Source of the DNA: Alphaproteobacteria bacterium
GTDB taxonomy: Bacteria > Myxococcota_A > UBA796 > GCA-2862545
Direction: 5' to 3'
Assembly (NCBI GenBank): GCA_020632925.1
Contig: JACKER010000080.1
Location: 1 to 10,190 of the forward strand
DNA length: 10,190 nt
Part shown: piece after piece, positions 7,542-10,190 of the stretch
Layout of the letters: every line of letters begins with the position of its first letter
Numbering within the stretch: the first letter of the stretch is position 1
Translations under genes and position numbers: made by a program
The notes under the pieces: model-generated
The model's input: only the letters and a program-made list of their open reading frames with translations
What the model was told of the DNA's origin: nothing
Database searches by the model: none

Positions 7542-8018
7542 ATGAAGGAGTGCCCGAGCTGCGGAACCGAGGTCCCCACCGAGGCCACGCGGTGCAAGCA
7601 GTGCTTCCACGACTTCACGCAGGACGCGCCGAAGACCAACCTCCTCGGCCCGCTGTTCGTGCTGGGCAGCGTCGCCCTGATGGCGGTCGTGGCGTCGGTC
7701 GTGCTGCTCGCCGTCTTCATGATGCCGGTCGAGGAGCGGGTGCTGGTGGACGAGGCGACGCGGTCGGTCGTGTGGACCACGCAGTACCGCACGGGCGTCA
7801 CCACCGACCGGCTGATGTTCGACCAGGTGGCCAGCGTGGAGCTCAGCGCGTCCGGCGGCACCTCGATCATCACGGCCATCACGCTCGACGGCACGCGCAA
7901 GGTCATCACGCAGTCCGAGGACCGGTCGCTCGAGACCGAGGCGCGGCAGTACGCGCGGATGATGGACAAGCCGTACATCGAGCCCGATCCGTCCAAGTCC
8001 CTGCTGCACGGGAACTGA
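7542..8018 (+). CDS. Small membrane protein with N-terminal zinc ribbon, gene partner of an MreB-like ATPase
   Basis: The product has 158 residues and no recognised specific family. Residues 4-21 form a zinc ribbon, CPSC...CKQC (C4, C7, C18, C21), of the short type found at the ends of many membrane proteins. One membrane helix follows at about 34-61 (LLGPLFVLGSVALMAVVASV and onward). The C-terminal 95 residues look beta-rich, with alternating patterns such as RSVVWTTQYRTGVTTDRLMF and SIITAITLDGTRKVITQ, then a short helix. This is reminiscent of bacterial PH-like domains that follow a membrane helix, but that assignment is a guess from pattern. A strong Shine-Dalgarno precedes the ATG. The stop TGA is followed by one codon and then the GTG of the MreB-like gene in the same frame, so the two are almost certainly co-transcribed. 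A scaffold or membrane tether for that ATPase is a reasonable hypothesis. Confidence 0.85.
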   Translation: MKECPSCGTEVPTEATRCKQCFHDFTQDAPKTNLLGPLFVLGSVALMAVVASVVLLAVFMMPVEERVLVDEATRSVVWTTQYRTGVTTDRLMFDQVASVELSASGGTSIITAITLDGTRKVITQSEDRSLETEARQYARMMDKPYIEPDPSKSLLHGN

Positions 8019-8021
8019 CGC

Positions 8022-9041
8022 GTGGCCGCGACGACGGCTGACCTGGCCGTCGATCTGGGGACCAGCCGGACCCGGGTCGTCGGCAAGGGTGCGGCGCCGC
8101 TCCTGCTGGACGTGCCCACCGTCGTCGCCACCGCCTCTCGCGGACGCAAGCAGGAGGTCGTCGCTGTCGGCGAGGCGGCCCGCAAGATGATCGGACGGAC
8201 GCCCGAGGGGACGCGCGTGCTGCGCCCGGTTCGCGCCGGGGTGGTCGCCGACTTCGAGGCCACCGAGCAGCTGCTGCGCTCGCTCCTCAAGGAGGTCGGC
8301 GGACGTTCGCTGCGCAAGCCGCGGCTGCTCGTGTGCATCCCCTACGGCACGACCGAGGTCGAGCGCCGCGCGGTGGCGGACTCCGCGAAGGCGGCGGGCG
8401 CGGGTAGCGTGCTCCTCGCCGTCTCCCCCATCGCGGCCGCGTTGGGTGCCGATCTCCCGGTGCAGGACCCCGTCGCCAGCATGATCGTGGACCTCGGGGG
8501 CGGCAGGACCCACGCCGCCGTGACCTCGCTCGGCGGCCTGGTGGTCGCGCGATCCGCCCAGGTGGCGGGAGACACGCTCGACGAGGCGATCGGGGCGTGG
8601 ATGAAGGTCAACCGTGGGCTGCAGATCGGCGAGCGCACCTGCGAGACCCTCAAGACACGCGTGGGCACGCTGATCCCCGAGCTGCACCACGACCTGCACA
8701 TGCGGGTGCGGGGCCGCGATCTCGCGTCCGGGAGACCCGAGGAGCTCGAGGTCACCGCCGACGACGTGGCGGCGGCGATCGGGGAGACGGCGCTGCGCAT
8801 CCGCCAGCTGGTGCTCGAGACGCTCGCCGCCACGCCGCCCGAGCTCGCCGCGGACATCGTCGACCGGGGCATGATCCTGTGCGGCGGGACGAGCGACCTC
8901 CGCGGGCTCGACGCCCGCCTCCGCGACGACACCGCGCTTCCGGTGCTGCGCGCGGAGGATCCCGTACGCTGCGTCGCCCGCGGGGCAGCCCGCCTGCTAG
9001 CCGACGCGACCCTCCTCGAGCGCGTCGCCACCACCGCCTGA
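8022..9041 (+). CDS. Divergent MreB-like actin-family protein
   Basis: The product has 339 residues (E. coli MreB has 347) and aligns along its whole length with MreB, the actin-like filament protein that guides cell-wall synthesis. Recognisable blocks include DLGTSRT (11-17, phosphate 1), RPVRAGVVADFEATEQLL (68-85), LLVCIPYGTTEVERRAV (102-118), VDLGGGRTHAAV (156-167, phosphate 2), GDTLDEAI (183-190), QIGERTCETLK (201-211), CGGTSDLRGLD (287-297, adenosine) and AEDPVRCVARGA (311-322). Several sites that are near-invariant in MreB differ. The EEPMAAAIG loop holding the catalytic Glu reads VSPIAAALG with S135. GGGTTE reads GGGRTH, and the adenosine GGG reads GGT. Only ten residues precede DLGT, so the N-terminal amphipathic membrane helix of Gram-negative MreB is absent. 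No mreC, mreD, pbp2 or rodA is next to it in this window. This suggests a specialised paralogue rather than the main MreB, so no gene symbol is given. The GTG start follows the upstream stop after three bases, with only a weak GGGA as Shine-Dalgarno. Confidence 0.9.
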   Translation: MAATTADLAVDLGTSRTRVVGKGAAPLLLDVPTVVATASRGRKQEVVAVGEAARKMIGRTPEGTRVLRPVRAGVVADFEATEQLLRSLLKEVGGRSLRKPRLLVCIPYGTTEVERRAVADSAKAAGAGSVLLAVSPIAAALGADLPVQDPVASMIVDLGGGRTHAAVTSLGGLVVARSAQVAGDTLDEAIGAWMKVNRGLQIGERTCETLKTRVGTLIPELHHDLHMRVRGRDLASGRPEELEVTADDVAAAIGETALRIRQLVLETLAATPPELAADIVDRGMILCGGTSDLRGLDARLRDDTALPVLRAEDPVRCVARGAARLLADATLLERVATTA

Positions 9042-9059
9042 CCTCTGGCGCGAGCCGAC

Positions 9060-10073
9060 CTACTGCTCGGGTGGCGTCAGGTCGTCGGCGGACTGGTCGG
9101 TGGCGCGGACCTCGTAGGTCACGACGACGGTGGCGAGAGGGTTCGGGAGGTACTCCTCGAACACGACGCTGTTCCGGACCTCGTCGTAGTGCCAGTCCGT
9201 CCCACGGACGAAGTTCGTGAGCACGTTGCCGCCGTCCTCGATCTGGAGCTCGAGGCTGTCCACCACCGGACGCCGGGAGAGGTAGAACTCGCGCGTCAGC
9301 CCGACGGCCAGGAAGCCCAGCTGGTCGAGCATGTCGCTCCAGTCGTCCGAGCAGATGGGCCAGACCACGCCGCCGACCCGCCGCGTGACCTCGAGGTACT
9401 CCGTGCCCGGGCTCCCGATGTTCGGACAGCCCGACGTCGGCCCGACGATGGACGAGAAGCTCACGCGCTGCCGGCTCCACCGCAGGTTCAACAGGTAGTC
9501 CACGAACTCGTCACGGCTCACGGGGCTCGCGCCGGAGTCGTCGTTCTCGTCCGACACCACGGTGATGTGCATGCCCGCGTCGTCGCGGACGAAGCCCTGG
9601 TTGTCGGAGTCCTTGAGGAGCTCGATCGCGGTGTACGCCGCGTCCCGCCCTTTCTCCTCCCAGTGGCCCGAGGTCCCCATCTGGACCATGTCCGCGAAGA
9701 GGGACTCGGGGTTGGGCGAGTCCTCCTGGACCCAGCGGCGGCCCCCCACGTCGCGGAGCCGACCCGCCTGCAGGGGATCCACCATGTCCGTCGACACGAC
9801 GCCGATGTGGTAGTCGAGGCCGGAGCCCTGGAACCACTCGAGGAAGCTCGGGAAGTTCGAGCCGAGCAGCACCTGCTCAGCGTCCATCGAGCAGCTGTTG
9901 TCGACCACGAACAAGACGTCGACCGAGGGGATCGTCATCTGCACGAGGCGATCCGTCTGCGTGGTGTCCGCCACCTCGACGGGGTTGGCGACGCCGAACA
10001 CCTCGCCTGGTTGGACGAACTCCACGTCGCTCTTGCAGCCGAGCGCCAACGACGCGACCAGGATCCGCTTCAC
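9060..10073 (-). CDS. von Willebrand factor A domain lipoprotein
   Basis: The product has 337 residues. It starts MKRILVASLALGC, a very short lipoprotein signal with lipidated C13. The -3 residue is Ala rather than the preferred Leu, and the next residue is Lys, so there is no Asp inner-membrane retention signal. A vWA domain spans about 50-260. VDVLFVVDNSCSM (51-63) carries the metal-ion-dependent adhesion site DxSxS (D58, S60, S62), with the probable further ligands T95 in VVSTDM and D175 in VVSDEND. C216 and C241 flank a segment (GTEYLEV, GGVVWPIC) and are likely disulfide-bonded, as in related myxobacterial vWA lipoproteins. The last 70 residues look beta-rich. vWA domains bind proteins through a metal ion; the ligand here is unknown. 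The GTG start has a strong AGGGGGG Shine-Dalgarno. The gene is monocistronic as far as seen and converges with the MreB-like gene, 18 bp between stops, with no terminator visible in the gap. Confidence 0.9.
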   Translation of the reverse strand: MKRILVASLALGCKSDVEFVQPGEVFGVANPVEVADTTQTDRLVQMTIPSVDVLFVVDNSCSMDAEQVLLGSNFPSFLEWFQGSGLDYHIGVVSTDMVDPLQAGRLRDVGGRRWVQEDSPNPESLFADMVQMGTSGHWEEKGRDAAYTAIELLKDSDNQGFVRDDAGMHITVVSDENDDSGASPVSRDEFVDYLLNLRWSRQRVSFSSIVGPTSGCPNIGSPGTEYLEVTRRVGGVVWPICSDDWSDMLDQLGFLAVGLTREFYLSRRPVVDSLELQIEDGGNVLTNFVRGTDWHYDEVRNSVVFEEYLPNPLATVVVTYEVRATDQSADDLTPPEQ

Positions 10074-10078
10074 GTGAT

Positions 10079-10085
10079 CCCCCCT
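10079..10085 (-). promoter_or_regulatory. Ribosome binding site (AGGGGGG) of the vWA lipoprotein gene
   Basis: AGGGGGG on the minus strand ends five bases before GTG 10073. This supports the GTG start, which also gives a proper lipoprotein signal (MKRILVASLALGC). Confidence 0.65.
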
Positions 10086-10090
10086 GGACC

Positions 10091-10099
10091 AGTGTAGCA
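10091..10099 (-). promoter_or_regulatory. Candidate extended -10 promoter (TGCTACACT) of the vWA lipoprotein gene
   Basis: On the minus strand TACACT is preceded by TGC, forming an extended -10 element 17 bases upstream of the GTG start. No good -35 was found at 16-18 bp; CTGACG at 10120-10125 is too far away (23 bp). An extended -10 can work without a -35. It lies downstream of the terminator of the outside gene, which fits an independent transcript. Confidence 0.4.
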
Positions 10100-10139
10100 G
10101 GCCCGCTCGGGACTTCGGCCGTCAGCGAATGTCACCCCG

Positions 10140-10173
10140 AAAAACAAGAACCCCCCGGAGGTCGTCCGGGGGG
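10140..10173 (-). terminator. Rho-independent terminator of a minus-strand gene beyond the right edge
   Basis: CCCCCCGGA and TCCGGGGGG form a perfect 9-bp stem with a 5-base loop (arms 10151-10159 and 10165-10173). On the minus strand the stem is followed by a T-rich tract, TTCTTGTTTTT (10150 down to 10140). There is no T-tract on the plus side, so it acts on transcripts arriving from the right on the minus strand and insulates the vWA gene from them. Confidence 0.85.
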
Positions 10174-10190
10174 CTCTCGGCGAGCGCGAA

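Noticed and set aside
4276..7545. Plus-strand open frame of 1089 residues
   Set aside because: It covers the kinase in a wrong frame and runs antisense to sppA. The composition is Arg/Ala/Gly/His-rich without motifs, so it is a GC-rich shadow. The match in length to the barrel protein is coincidence.
9042..9059. Possible bidirectional terminator between the convergent MreB-like and vWA genes
   Set aside because: The 18-bp gap has no hairpin with a T-tract. The same holds for the 8-bp gap at 5741-5748.
10165..10180. Reading the right-edge hairpin as a plus-strand terminator
   Set aside because: The sequence after the stem on the plus strand is CTCTCGG with no T-run. The T-tract lies on the minus strand.

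Overview
This window is high-GC DNA with tightly packed genes, almost all concerned with the envelope of a two-membrane bacterium. The best guess for the source is a myxobacterium-like (Myxococcota, former Deltaproteobacteria) or similar Gram-negative chromosome. That guess rests on an outer-membrane Omp85-type barrel, a von Willebrand A lipoprotein with a DNSCSM metal site of a kind common in that phylum, and the GC-rich codon use. It is inference, not proof. No mobile element, CRISPR array, tRNA or rRNA was seen.

Layout from left to right. Positions 1-3610 (minus strand) hold the 5' part of a probable lytic transglycosylase-like or repeat protein, running off the left edge. Upstream of it in the transcript is a 1089-residue protein combining a secreted zinc metallopeptidase domain, a PD40/TolB-like beta-propeller and an Omp85/BamA-type beta-barrel. 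Their stop and start codons share one base. An 81-bp divergent region then leads to a plus-strand two-component pair: a PhoB/OmpR-type response regulator (3692-4417) and a PhoR-like histidine kinase with a PAS domain (4421-5740). An SppA-type signal peptide peptidase (5749-7458, minus) converges on the kinase.

A second divergent region (7459-7541) leads to a plus-strand pair: a small membrane protein with an N-terminal zinc ribbon (7542-8018) and a divergent MreB/actin-like ATPase (8022-9041). Converging on this is a vWA-domain lipoprotein (9060-10073, minus) with its own ribosome binding site and a candidate extended -10 promoter. The right edge carries a clear rho-independent terminator for a minus-strand gene lying outside the window.

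The two most interesting items are the three-part protease/propeller/barrel protein and the MreB paralogue. The paralogue has lost the conserved catalytic-loop glutamate and the usual N-terminal membrane helix, and is paired with a zinc-ribbon membrane protein that could act as its anchor. Functional links between the operons are inferred only from the shared envelope theme and adjacency.
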